64,000 bases of DNA from Aquimarina sp. MAR_2010_214 (GTDB taxonomy: Bacteria; Bacteroidota; Bacteroidia; Flavobacteriales; Flavobacteriaceae): contig NZ_PJMS01000001.1 in NCBI RefSeq assembly GCF_002846555.1, positions 1,240,001-1,304,000 of the forward strand, read 5' to 3'. Positions 10,346 to 18,503 of this stretch are shown piece by piece; the stretch's first letter is position 1, and each line of letters begins with the position of its first letter. A program made the position numbers and the translations under genes. The notes beneath the pieces were generated by a model, which was not told the origin of the DNA, did not search any database, and worked only from the letters and a program-made list of their open reading frames with translations.

Positions 10346-11658
10346 GGCTAAACAGAAGGAAAAAACCAATAAATCAAACTCAAAATAAAGGATCTTTTAT
10401 TCAACCAAAGTTGAAGGTGGGTAAACCTGGAGATAAATACGAGGTTGAAGCAGATAAAATGGCAGATCAAGTCGTTAGTAAAAGTTCATCAAACTCAGAC
10501 GGAGCAATCCAAAAAAAAGGAGGCTCTGAAGAAGAAGTACAACAAAAACCATTGGCATCTTCTATTACTCCATTAGTACAAACAAGCATGTTTAAAGATA
10601 GAAAAGAAGGAGGAGTTCAGAAGATGGAAGAGGAAGAACCTGTTCAGGCTATGGAGGAAGAGGAATCTGTTCAAGCTATGGAAGAAGAGGAACCTGTTCA
10701 AGCTATGGAAGAAGAGGAACCTGTTCAAGCTATGGAAGAAGAGGAACCAGTACAAGCAAAATGCGCAGCATGTGAAAATGAAGGAGAGGTTCAAGCTATG
10801 GAAGAGGAAGGTATTCAAACCAAGTCAGAAAACCCTAATACTGCTGGATCAATAGAGTCTAAACTTAATACTAGTAGTAAAGGAAATAAATTGTCTGGTG
10901 ATACTAAAAATGAAATGGAATCAGGTTTTGGAGCAGATTTCAGTCATGTAAACATTCATACAGATAGTAATGCTGTACAAATGAGTCAAGAATTAGGAGC
11001 GCAGGCCTTTACACATGGTACTGATATATATTTTAATAAGGGAAAATACAATCCAAGTTCTAAAGATGGAAAACATTTATTAGCGCATGAACTGACACAT
11101 ACCATCCAGCAGAGAGGTATGGTACAACAAAAAAGAATAAATAAAAAAAGAAATCCCGCGATACAACTTCAAAAAAAGCCGAAATGTGTTCGCCCTATTA
11201 AGTGGAAACATAAAAATGCCAGAAAACATGGAGCAAATGCAATTAGAATTGATATAAATTGGAAAAGTAGTACAGGAGCTTTAGCAGATCTATCTAACTG
11301 CACGGTTAGAGAAGTAGTCAAATATGGCAAAATACCTAACCCACCATTTACATGGACACCACCAAATCCAACAATACTTAGTGTAGCAGGAACTAGTGGT
11401 GCCGCAATGGATACACACAGCTATCCTCCCGGAATTGCGAGTCTCTCAAAAAAATATGGAAAAATGATTGCAACTCAGGTATACCAATGGAAATGTACTG
11501 GACCTAATTGTGATAGTAAATGGCATACTTTTCCCGGTCAGCGGTATACTATTAGAAGAACAGTATATAGAATAAAAGGAACAACAAAATGGTTTTATAG
11601 AATTGTGAAATATGGAGGTTCAGGTTTTAAATCTGCGAGAAGGGTGAAAATACCATAA
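10342..11658 (+). CDS. DUF4157 (eCIS core) cargo protein with acidic repeats and unknown C-terminal domain
   Basis: A 438-residue candidate payload. The N-terminal tag at about residues 13-41 reads FIQPKLKVGKPGDKYEVEAD followed by KMADQVV. Residues 95-139 are five near-perfect MEEEEPVQA repeats, followed by a KCAACENE cysteine pair typical of DUF4157 proteins. The DUF4157 domain spans about 192-257: MESGFGADFSHVNIHTDS, then GAQAFTHGTDIYF, then LLAHELTHTIQQ with a zinc-protease-like HELTH at 249-253. The C-terminal 180 residues (PKCVRPIKWKHK..., C..C in WKCTGPNCDSKWHTF, basic end) are presumably the delivered activity, but I recognise no toxin family. ATGA overlap with the membrane gene. DUF4157 is an established marker of proteins associated with extracellular contractile injection systems. 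Confidence 0.8.
   Translation: MRLNRRKKPINQTQNKGSFIQPKLKVGKPGDKYEVEADKMADQVVSKSSSNSDGAIQKKGGSEEEVQQKPLASSITPLVQTSMFKDRKEGGVQKMEEEEPVQAMEEEESVQAMEEEEPVQAMEEEEPVQAMEEEEPVQAKCAACENEGEVQAMEEEGIQTKSENPNTAGSIESKLNTSSKGNKLSGDTKNEMESGFGADFSHVNIHTDSNAVQMSQELGAQAFTHGTDIYFNKGKYNPSSKDGKHLLAHELTHTIQQRGMVQQKRINKKRNPAIQLQKKPKCVRPIKWKHKNARKHGANAIRIDINWKSSTGALADLSNCTVREVVKYGKIPNPPFTWTPPNPTILSVAGTSGAAMDTHSYPPGIASLSKKYGKMIATQVYQWKCTGPNCDSKWHTFPGQRYTIRRTVYRIKGTTKWFYRIVKYGGSGFKSARRVKIP
10624..10758 (+). repeat. Five tandem 27-bp repeats encoding MEEEEPVQA
   Basis: Five consecutive 27-bp units inside the first DUF4157 gene; the third to fifth are almost identical at DNA level (gaagaggaacctgttcaagc core), and one unit has Ser in place of Pro. 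A sixth degenerate copy follows the cysteine pair at about 10798. Near-identity of synonymous positions suggests recent slippage or recombination, so copy number may vary between strains. Confidence 0.9.
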
Positions 11659-11672
11659 AATGAATTCATTTT
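11657..11672. promoter_or_regulatory. 16-bp perfect palindrome between first DUF4157 gene and next gene
   Basis: The sequence aaaatgaattcatttt is a perfect 16-bp palindrome. It overlaps the stop codon of the DUF4157 gene and ends 1 nt before the ATG at 11674. It could be an operator, a small RNA hairpin affecting initiation, or chance in AT-rich DNA. Confidence 0.3.
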
Positions 11673-11673
11673 C

Positions 11674-12174
11674 ATGAATAAAGTACAGATCATTATAATA
11701 AACACCATTTTCTGTTTAACAATAATAATACCTATAAAAATGGATAAAACTCAGGAATCTTCTCTTGCAGGTTGTTTTCAACTTGATAAAAGCAACTACT
11801 GTATAAACGAAAATATTTGGTTGGACTTTAGCATAGAAAATACATCCAAAAAAGAAGTCTATGTGTTTTTTCAAAAAGAAGAACCAGAAGAGATAAAGAT
11901 AGAGGTAAAGGAATCCAAAGGATATGCAATGAACTCAAACAAACAAGAGTTAGGTATAAGTCTACTACCAGAATATGAGTTGAAACCTGGAAAAGAATTA
12001 TCTACTAAATATCTTTTGAACCATTGGATAGAGTTTGAAAAAAAGGGAATATATACAATTACCGTTTCTATCAATATTGAATATAACGGAATTAGTATAA
12101 AGAGCAATCAATCAAAGGATTTAAACAAAACAGAAACGATTACTTCTATAATTTCATTAGAAATAACAGAATAA
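11674..12174 (+). CDS. Putative exported Ig-like/BsuPI-like protein in the eCIS cargo block
   Basis: A 166-residue protein with a hydrophobic N-terminus (IIIINTIFCLTIIIPI) that looks like a signal peptide or anchor. The remainder is a beta-sandwich pattern: IWLDFSIENTSKKEVYVFF, then LKPGKELSTKYLL, then FEKKGIYTITVSINIEY. This strand order resembles BsuPI-like or other Ig-fold periplasmic domains. No catalytic residues are evident. It directly follows the first DUF4157 cargo gene by 15 nt and precedes another membrane protein, so a periplasmic immunity or chaperone role for the preceding cargo is possible but unproven. Confidence 0.5.
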   Translation: MNKVQIIIINTIFCLTIIIPIKMDKTQESSLAGCFQLDKSNYCINENIWLDFSIENTSKKEVYVFFQKEEPEEIKIEVKESKGYAMNSNKQELGISLLPEYELKPGKELSTKYLLNHWIEFEKKGIYTITVSINIEYNGISIKSNQSKDLNKTETITSIISLEITE

Positions 12175-12200
12175 AACATGAATAGAAAGTACAAAAATGA

Positions 12201-12893
12201 ATGAAAAATGAAAGTCTTATAAAAAATGAAACCATGGAAACAATATTAAACGACTTACATCTGTATGAATTGGTACTATTATTTTTAGGAATTTTTCTAT
12301 TCCTGATTTTGAGTGCTGGCTTAGTGTATTACATTATAAGAAAAGAAGAGATTAAAAAATTATTGTTTTTTTTTCCAATACCCATTTTAATGATAGGATA
12401 TCCCAGTGTACAAGAAGTAACCATCTCAGGAGATAAAATCGCATTCTCAAAATATCAAGATGAGTATATTCAGAATCCAAAGGATACAGTTGTAAAACAA
12501 AAATTAGAAGCCCTAACAGAAAAATTAGAAGAACGAGCACAAACACCAGAAGATATTTTGCAAATCAGTAAAGCAAAATTATTGTTAGGGAATACCAAAG
12601 AAGCAATAGAATATGCTGATAAAGCAATTGAGGTAGAAAAAGAAGATGCTGATAATGAAACAGCTTCATCAGATACCCATACTCAAAAAACTAAAACGAC
12701 TACCCAAGCAAAACAATTAAGACAATTAGCCCAAATTCAGGATTTAGTTGTGAATGAAAAAGATACTACACTGTTCAATAACAAAATAAGAAACATGAAA
12801 GTTAATGAGCAATTAAAAGGTACTGAGAAAATAGTACAAAGAAACGCTATAAATGGTATAACCAAAAAAGTAAAGAGAAAAATTAATCATTAA
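12201..12893 (+). CDS. Two-TM membrane protein with TPR-like helical tail, eCIS locus
   Basis: A 230-residue protein. Two hydrophobic segments (about residues 22-46 and 52-68) are followed by a soluble, charged helical region. That region contains one TPR-like helix pair (ILQISKAKLLLGNTKEAIEY then ADKAIEVEKED), a Thr/Gln-rich linker and a basic C-terminus (KKVKRKINH). Residue 12 (ATG at 12234) is an alternative start; neither start has a clear ribosome-binding site. It lies 26 nt after the Ig-like gene and 3 nt before the tagged metzincin-like gene. I do not recognise the family. A membrane-bound chaperone or immunity role is conceivable from context only. Confidence 0.5.
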   Translation: MKNESLIKNETMETILNDLHLYELVLLFLGIFLFLILSAGLVYYIIRKEEIKKLLFFFPIPILMIGYPSVQEVTISGDKIAFSKYQDEYIQNPKDTVVKQKLEALTEKLEERAQTPEDILQISKAKLLLGNTKEAIEYADKAIEVEKEDADNETASSDTHTQKTKTTTQAKQLRQLAQIQDLVVNEKDTTLFNNKIRNMKVNEQLKGTEKIVQRNAINGITKKVKRKINH

Positions 12894-12896
12894 TGA

Positions 12897-14291
12897 ATGT
12901 TTAAATCTGCTTCGACAAATACCGCAAGTGCTAAATCAAGTAATCCTTCTCTTCTTGAAAATGAGAAAAAAGGAAATGGTTTTATACAACCCAAACTTAA
13001 TATAGGAAAGTCAAATGATACATATGAAATAGAAGCAGATCGAGTGGCAGATACTATTGTCACTAAAAGAAATGATCGAAATAAATCACTTTTTGGTTCA
13101 CCTCTCACTCCTGGTGTTCAAAAAAGTGAAGAAAAGGAAAATGAAATACAGGAAAAATCTATATCTGAAAGTATAACTCCATTAATCCAAAAACAAGAAC
13201 CTAGTGAACCTCTACCTCCAGACAGTAGAACATTTCTTTTTCCATCAATTTCGCAAACTTTTGGGCGTTTTGGCGTTACTTATTTCCCTAATGATCCTCT
13301 ACCCTTAAATGGTATATTGAATGTAGAATTGAAAGTTCATTTTACATTTAATGGACGTTTTACCCCCGAAGAACAACTCACCTTTACTCAAAATTTTGAA
13401 AACTCTATTGAAAATGCTTGGAGCAATAAACATCGGCTGGTATTAAATGATCCAAATATGGATCAGCACTTCTCGAATGTACAAATTAATATTGTTACTG
13501 TAGATAGCCCTGCAGATGCTCAATTTACAACAACAGTAGCCAGAAGGAATAGATATTTTAGATCCAATGTTGAAGGCACTCAAGTAGAATTAGATAATAA
13601 CGACGCAGATAATAGTAAAAGTAATCAAGTAACTAGAGCCGATTTTTTTAAACAAGTTGGTGATTTTGGTTTTGATAGTTCAACAATTAATAGTGATGTA
13701 CAACAGGATTTAGATGAGGTCACTTCTTTTTTAAATAGTATTCCTCAAAATATAAGAGCTGCAGAAGATATAGATAACATGCTATTTATGGAATATACTG
13801 GAAGAGCAAGTTCAGGTGGGAATAGAGCATATAACAAACGACTATCTCAAAAAAGAATTGATTCTGTAAAAGGTCATATTGATAGTCAATTCCCCGAATT
13901 AACAGCTATAGAATCCGTCAGTGCAGATGGTGAAGTCAATACACAGGCAGAATCAAAATATCGGAGAGTAGATGTGAAAATTGACTCACCTTTAACAAAT
14001 GAACTAGAAACTACAAATCAAAATACAGCTGCACATGAAGCTGGTCATATGTTTGGGTTAGATGATGAATATATTGAAGAAAATAGATCAAAACATCGTT
14101 TTGAAGGTGATGAACCTGATCATGCTAATCTTGTAGAACAGTTAATTGGTAATGAAGCAGCAGAAGAACTAAGAGTGGGGAATAATGAAAGTATTATGTC
14201 GCATGGTATGGAAGTAAAACGTGGTCACTATTTACCATTTCTAGCGGCAATCATAAGACTAACTGGAAATGACAATTGGAATGTTGAATAA
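12897..14291 (+). CDS. Tagged eCIS cargo candidate: OmpA-like domain plus metzincin-like protease, no DUF4157
   Basis: A 464-residue protein. Residues about 28-55 carry the same tag as the DUF4157 neighbours (GFIQPKLNIGKSNDTYEIEA then DRVADTIV), followed by a short acidic linker. No DUF4157 domain follows. Residues about 110-250 are beta-rich and unassigned. About 262-360 resembles an OmpA-like peptidoglycan-binding fold (MEYTGRASSGGNRAYNKRLS, then RIDSVKGHIDSQFPEL, then RRVDVKI). The C-terminus is a zinc protease of metzincin type: HEAGHMFGLDDEY at 380-392 gives HExxHxxGxxD, the snapalysin-like variant of the motif, and SIMSHG further on is a plausible Met-turn. It overlaps the next gene by 1 nt (taATG). 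It is likely a protease payload, but the targets are unknown. Confidence 0.7.
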   Translation: MFKSASTNTASAKSSNPSLLENEKKGNGFIQPKLNIGKSNDTYEIEADRVADTIVTKRNDRNKSLFGSPLTPGVQKSEEKENEIQEKSISESITPLIQKQEPSEPLPPDSRTFLFPSISQTFGRFGVTYFPNDPLPLNGILNVELKVHFTFNGRFTPEEQLTFTQNFENSIENAWSNKHRLVLNDPNMDQHFSNVQINIVTVDSPADAQFTTTVARRNRYFRSNVEGTQVELDNNDADNSKSNQVTRADFFKQVGDFGFDSSTINSDVQQDLDEVTSFLNSIPQNIRAAEDIDNMLFMEYTGRASSGGNRAYNKRLSQKRIDSVKGHIDSQFPELTAIESVSADGEVNTQAESKYRRVDVKIDSPLTNELETTNQNTAAHEAGHMFGLDDEYIEENRSKHRFEGDEPDHANLVEQLIGNEAAEELRVGNNESIMSHGMEVKRGHYLPFLAAIIRLTGNDNWNVE

Positions 14292-17200
14292 TGTTTAAAA
14301 CAGCGACTAAAACATATAACAAATCTAATAGCTCTTCTCTTTTTAATAAAGGGAAAGCTGACTCCTCTTTTATACAACCCAAATTAAATATTGGTAAACC
14401 TAATGATAAATATGAAGTAGAAGCAGATCGGGTGGCAGATACTGTGGTAGCTAAAGGAAACACTACAGCTGATACATTTTTTAATCCTGCCCCATTGGTT
14501 CAGAAACAGAAAGAAGACGAGGTACAAACATTAGTAGAGCCAGATAACGAAATCCAACAAAAGTCACTGGTAGAGAGTATAACTCCATTGGTCAGTAAGC
14601 AAGCAGAACCTTTACAGGAAAAAGAAGAACAAGAAGAAATCCAACAGAAGACGGAAGAAGAAGTCCAGAAAAAAGAAGCTGAGGAGGAAATCCAACAGAA
14701 ATCAGAGGAAGAACTACAGAAAAAAGATGCGCAGGAAGAAATTCAACAGAAGGCGGAAATAAAAGAGGATCAGGTTCAATCAAAATCAGATAGTCATATT
14801 GTTATTCCTGAACTTCAAAAGCAAGAAGAGGAAATTCAGAAAAAAGATGATCAGGAAGAAGTTCAACAGAAACCAGAAGCTGATGTTCAGAAAAAAGAGG
14901 TAAAAGAAGATCATATCCAACCAAAAATAGATAATCATGCCGTCACTCCCGAGCTTCAAAAACAAGAAGAAGAAATTCAGGAAAAAGAGGAAGAAGAAGA
15001 ACAGCAACCGATTCAAACCAAAGTCAATACCGCTGCTGGTTCAGATGAATCTGGAAATTCGTCAGTAGAATCTCGTTTAAATAGTTCCAAAGGTGGAGGT
15101 TCTCCTTTACCAGATGGGGCTAAAAGTCAAATGGAATCCGGTTTCGGAACCGATTTTAGTAATGTGAGGGTACATACAGATTCTAGTGCAGTACAAATGA
15201 GTAAAGATTTAGGAGCTCAAGCATTTACCCATGGAAATGATATCTATTTTAATGAAGGTAAATTTGACACTTCTTCATCTTCGGGGCAACATCTTTTAGC
15301 ACACGAATTAACACATACCGTACAACAAGGTGCTACGGTACAGCGTAAACCTGAAATTTCACAAACATCCAATACCGTACAATTATTACCAGATATTATT
15401 GCGGGCAAACTTAATGAATATGCTCGTTTTATACCTGGGTACACTTTATTTACAGTATTGATAGAATACAATCCAATTCTGGGAGAAACAGTACGAAGAA
15501 CACCAATCAATGTGGTAGAAGGTTTACTGGAACTCATACCGGTTTGGGGAGTTCTATTGGTGGATAAACTTAGAGAATATGATGTTTTACAGACGGCATT
15601 CGATTGGATTAATGAGGAGTTAACCAGACTAAACCTCACGACAGATAGAATTGAGCGATTGATTAATGAAGCATGGGAAGATATGGATTTTGTAAGATTC
15701 GACCCGTTTGATTTTAACGTAGGAGTTCTGGAAAGAACCTTTACTGGTTTATATAACGATGTCATCTCTTTTGCAGATTCCTTAAAAGACCAAATACTAG
15801 AGTTTATAAAAGATGCTGTAGTATCACCACTTGTAGGGTTCCTCGAAGAAAATAGTCCAACCTATGTATTAGCTACTAAAGTGATTGGGAGTAAGTTTCC
15901 TTTGGAAGATGAGGTCAATGCTCCAACAGTAGAAATATTAGAAGATTTTCTAGTGCTTATAGGTAAAGAAACCGAAGTCGAAGAAATGAAAAATAAAGGA
16001 ACACTGCAAGAAACTGCAGATTGGATTGATACCCAATTGATTACTTTTTTCTCTTTATTAGGTCGTTTCAATGCCTTATTTACCAGAGCTTGGGATGCTT
16101 TCTCATTGGAGAACCTTCGGGATATACCGACTGTTTTCAGTGAATTGTTAACAGATTTCACGGAGTTATTACAAGACTTTTTGGATTTTGCAGCCGAAGT
16201 GGCGCTCAAAGTACTTGAGATTATTAAGAATGCGTTATTAGCATGGTTAAGTAGTTTTGCAGATGATATCCCAGGATTCCATTTGCTTACTGTTATTATC
16301 AGAATAAATCCGTTTACCGGAGAAGCTGTTGCTCGTTCCACAGAAAATATTATTCGAGGATTTATGGGACTTGTTCCGGGAGGTGAAGCCAAATTCCAGG
16401 AACTACAACAAACAGGTGTTGTAACGAGTGCAGCTCAACGTATTGATGCGTTAATTGCTAGATTAGGGATTTCAGTAGCTTTTATAGTACAGTTATTTAC
16501 AGATATTTGGGATTCACTCTCTATAGATGACCTGATTAGTCCTATCGAAACCTTCCAAAGAATTGCGGCACAGTTTGGAGAACCTATAAGTCGCCTTTTC
16601 TCTTTTGTAGTAGAAGTAGTGAAAATTATTATCGAGCTGATTCTGGCGATGATGAATTTTCCAACAGATCTAATTCAATCTATTATAGCAAATACATTAC
16701 AAGCCTTTAATGATATTAAGCGAGATCCGGTAGAATTTCTTCTCAATCTGATCCGGGCAATTAAACAAGGTTTTGTGCAATTTTTCAATAATTTCATAAA
16801 TCATTTATTGAGTGGTTTACAGAGGTGGCTTTTTGGAGAATTAGACAATGCAGGGATTCAACCTCCTGCAGATATAACGTTTCAGTCGATTTTAAGTATG
16901 TCTATGGATGTATTAGGAATTACGGTAGATAATATTCTGGAACGTTTAGCTTTAAAAATTGGACAAGATAAAGTAGATAAAATACGTGCAGGGTTGGATA
17001 TGTTGACCGGCATCTGGACATTTATAAAAGATGTTATAGAACGTGGACCAATTGCCATCTGGGAGTATATACAGGAAAAGATAAGCAATCTGTGGAGTAT
17101 CATTGTTGATGGGGTAAAAGGTTGGATTATGACCACAATTGTTACAAGGGTAACCACAAAACTGTTATCCATGTTAGATCCAACTGGTATTATGGCTGTG

Positions 17201-18499
17201 GTGAATAGTGCTATTGCATTTTTTAATGCAATCCAATCATTCATTGAGAAGTTACGAGAAATGCTCGAAATCTTAAACACTTTTGTTGCCGGGATTGCAG
17301 AATTAGCACGTGGATCTATAACAACAGCAGCAAATTATCTGGAAACAGCACTCGCCGATGGTATTCCTGTGGCGATAAGTTTTCTGGCAAAACAAGTAGG
17401 ATTAGGAAATTTAGGAGAGAAAATATCAGAGATGATAGAACTGGCCCGTGAAAAAATCAATGAAGGTATTGATTGGTTAATTGATAAAGCCATGGCTGCA
17501 GGTACTGCATTTTTGAATATGCTCGGATTAGGTGGAGAAGAAGAAGAGGATGCGGAAACCCCGACGGGACCAATTAGTGCAGCTATTGCAGAAATAAATT
17601 CAGAAGGAGAAAGAGAAAAAGATGAAGGAGAAGTAACTGAAGAAGAAGCTCAAGGGATAAAAAATAAAGTAAATACAGATCATGCATCAGTAATTAATAT
17701 TTCTTCAGTCACCGATGGTGGAGATACCTGGAATTATAATTATGTACAAAGAGCTGTTGAAAAAATTCCTAAGAAAACTGTTGAACCTACAGTAATTAGA
17801 TATACACCTGGAAAAGTTGTGGCTGATCCGCTTACTAGTGATAGAAGTTCAGGAAGTCGTCCAGGCGTATTACCAGGATGGGCACATGCACAAACTTTAA
17901 ACGTAGTTCATGATTCATGGGTTAGAGGTCATATGCTTAGTGAAGAATTAGGTGGAACAGGTTCCGCGCAGAATTTATCAATAATCTCTAAATCAATTAA
18001 TGGTCTAATGGAAACTGGTCCTGAAAATTTTGCAAAAACAGCAACTACAGCGACTAGTTCTAATCCTGGTAAAAAGTTGTATTATGAAACAACTTGGGAA
18101 AATCACCCTAAATCTGGTACTGTCGAAAACTTTGCTAAAACAATTACAGTCAAAATAGCTGAATATAATGGAGATGTTAGAGGTCCCCTTGTTCCATATC
18201 CATTCACTCAGTCAGCTCCACCACTAACCGCAGCTGGAGTAAGTTTTAACATAAACGAAATTGGTAGACCAACTATTGTAGCGCAATTTAAAGTATCTTC
18301 AAATTTTGCATTAGACATCTTAGAAGCTAAAGCTACATATGGACGATTCGCAAGTGTTGCTGATTTAATTAGTAAAATTGAATTATTATACACCTCAAAA
18401 GGGTTCTCCCAAGGGTCTAGAAAATGGAACTCTATTCGAACTAATGTAACCTTAATAAACTCCAATATGAGTACTAATTCAAACCTTCAAATAAGTTAG
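14291..18499 (+). CDS. Giant DUF4157 eCIS effector with repeat scaffold and NS-nuclease-like C-terminal domain
   Basis: A 1402-residue modular protein. Tag at 27-53 (FIQPKLNIGKPNDKYEVEAD then RVADTVV); Glu/Gln/Lys low-complexity repeats at about 75-245; DUF4157 at 281-346 with HELTH at 338-342; then about 700 residues of amphipathic helices built partly from three ~140-residue repeats starting near 382, 522 and 660 (compare PGYTLFTVLIEYNP with PGFHLLTVIIRINP). An acidic linker at about 1080-1130 leads to the C-terminal module. In that module WVRGHMLSEELGG (H1214), then AQNLSIISKSINGLM, matches the GH-LGG-NL-N layout of DNA/RNA non-specific endonuclease toxins. A short helical region with FASVADLISKIELLY closes the protein. 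A SUKH-like gene follows 4 nt later. Nuclease activity is inferred from the motif, not demonstrated. Confidence 0.8.
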   Translation: MFKTATKTYNKSNSSSLFNKGKADSSFIQPKLNIGKPNDKYEVEADRVADTVVAKGNTTADTFFNPAPLVQKQKEDEVQTLVEPDNEIQQKSLVESITPLVSKQAEPLQEKEEQEEIQQKTEEEVQKKEAEEEIQQKSEEELQKKDAQEEIQQKAEIKEDQVQSKSDSHIVIPELQKQEEEIQKKDDQEEVQQKPEADVQKKEVKEDHIQPKIDNHAVTPELQKQEEEIQEKEEEEEQQPIQTKVNTAAGSDESGNSSVESRLNSSKGGGSPLPDGAKSQMESGFGTDFSNVRVHTDSSAVQMSKDLGAQAFTHGNDIYFNEGKFDTSSSSGQHLLAHELTHTVQQGATVQRKPEISQTSNTVQLLPDIIAGKLNEYARFIPGYTLFTVLIEYNPILGETVRRTPINVVEGLLELIPVWGVLLVDKLREYDVLQTAFDWINEELTRLNLTTDRIERLINEAWEDMDFVRFDPFDFNVGVLERTFTGLYNDVISFADSLKDQILEFIKDAVVSPLVGFLEENSPTYVLATKVIGSKFPLEDEVNAPTVEILEDFLVLIGKETEVEEMKNKGTLQETADWIDTQLITFFSLLGRFNALFTRAWDAFSLENLRDIPTVFSELLTDFTELLQDFLDFAAEVALKVLEIIKNALLAWLSSFADDIPGFHLLTVIIRINPFTGEAVARSTENIIRGFMGLVPGGEAKFQELQQTGVVTSAAQRIDALIARLGISVAFIVQLFTDIWDSLSIDDLISPIETFQRIAAQFGEPISRLFSFVVEVVKIIIELILAMMNFPTDLIQSIIANTLQAFNDIKRDPVEFLLNLIRAIKQGFVQFFNNFINHLLSGLQRWLFGELDNAGIQPPADITFQSILSMSMDVLGITVDNILERLALKIGQDKVDKIRAGLDMLTGIWTFIKDVIERGPIAIWEYIQEKISNLWSIIVDGVKGWIMTTIVTRVTTKLLSMLDPTGIMAVVNSAIAFFNAIQSFIEKLREMLEILNTFVAGIAELARGSITTAANYLETALADGIPVAISFLAKQVGLGNLGEKISEMIELAREKINEGIDWLIDKAMAAGTAFLNMLGLGGEEEEDAETPTGPISAAIAEINSEGEREKDEGEVTEEEAQGIKNKVNTDHASVINISSVTDGGDTWNYNYVQRAVEKIPKKTVEPTVIRYTPGKVVADPLTSDRSSGSRPGVLPGWAHAQTLNVVHDSWVRGHMLSEELGGTGSAQNLSIISKSINGLMETGPENFAKTATTATSSNPGKKLYYETTWENHPKSGTVENFAKTITVKIAEYNGDVRGPLVPYPFTQSAPPLTAAGVSFNINEIGRPTIVAQFKVSSNFALDILEAKATYGRFASVADLISKIELLYTSKGFSQGSRKWNSIRTNVTLINSNMSTNSNLQIS
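14617..15010 (+). repeat. Glu/Gln/Lys-rich degenerate repeats in the large DUF4157 effector
   Basis: Encodes alternating units of the type EEIQQK, EEVQKK and ELQKQEEEIQ. Two longer copies of about 28 residues begin with the segments DSHIVIPELQKQEEEIQ and DNHAVTPELQKQEEEIQ. The spacer lies between the N-terminal tag and DUF4157, the same place as the MEEEEPVQA repeats of the smaller cargo protein, so an acidic, extended linker seems to be a conserved design feature. Confidence 0.75.
15434..16510 (+). repeat. Three ~140-residue protein repeats in the effector scaffold
   Basis: Starting near 15434, 15855 and 16270, each unit has a motif of the type P-x-x-x-L-x-T-V-I, then an N-P-x-x-G-E segment, an amphipathic helix ending in LIPV or VPGG, and a helix of the type WIDTQLITFFSLL / WINEELTRLNLTT / RIDALIARLGISV, then DAFSLENL / EDMDFVRF / DSLSIDDL. 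The match is at protein level only; DNA identity is low, so the duplications are old. Confidence 0.65.
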
Positions 18500-18503
18500 T
18501 AAA

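Noticed and set aside
10624..10758. CRISPR-like direct repeats
   Set aside because: The 27-bp units are contiguous without spacers and in frame with a protein repeat.
10573..10818. Minus-strand frame opposite the MEEEEPVQA repeats
   Set aside because: It is a Phe/Leu/His-rich mirror of a Glu-rich repeat with no family features; the same applies to the minus frame opposite 14786-15016.
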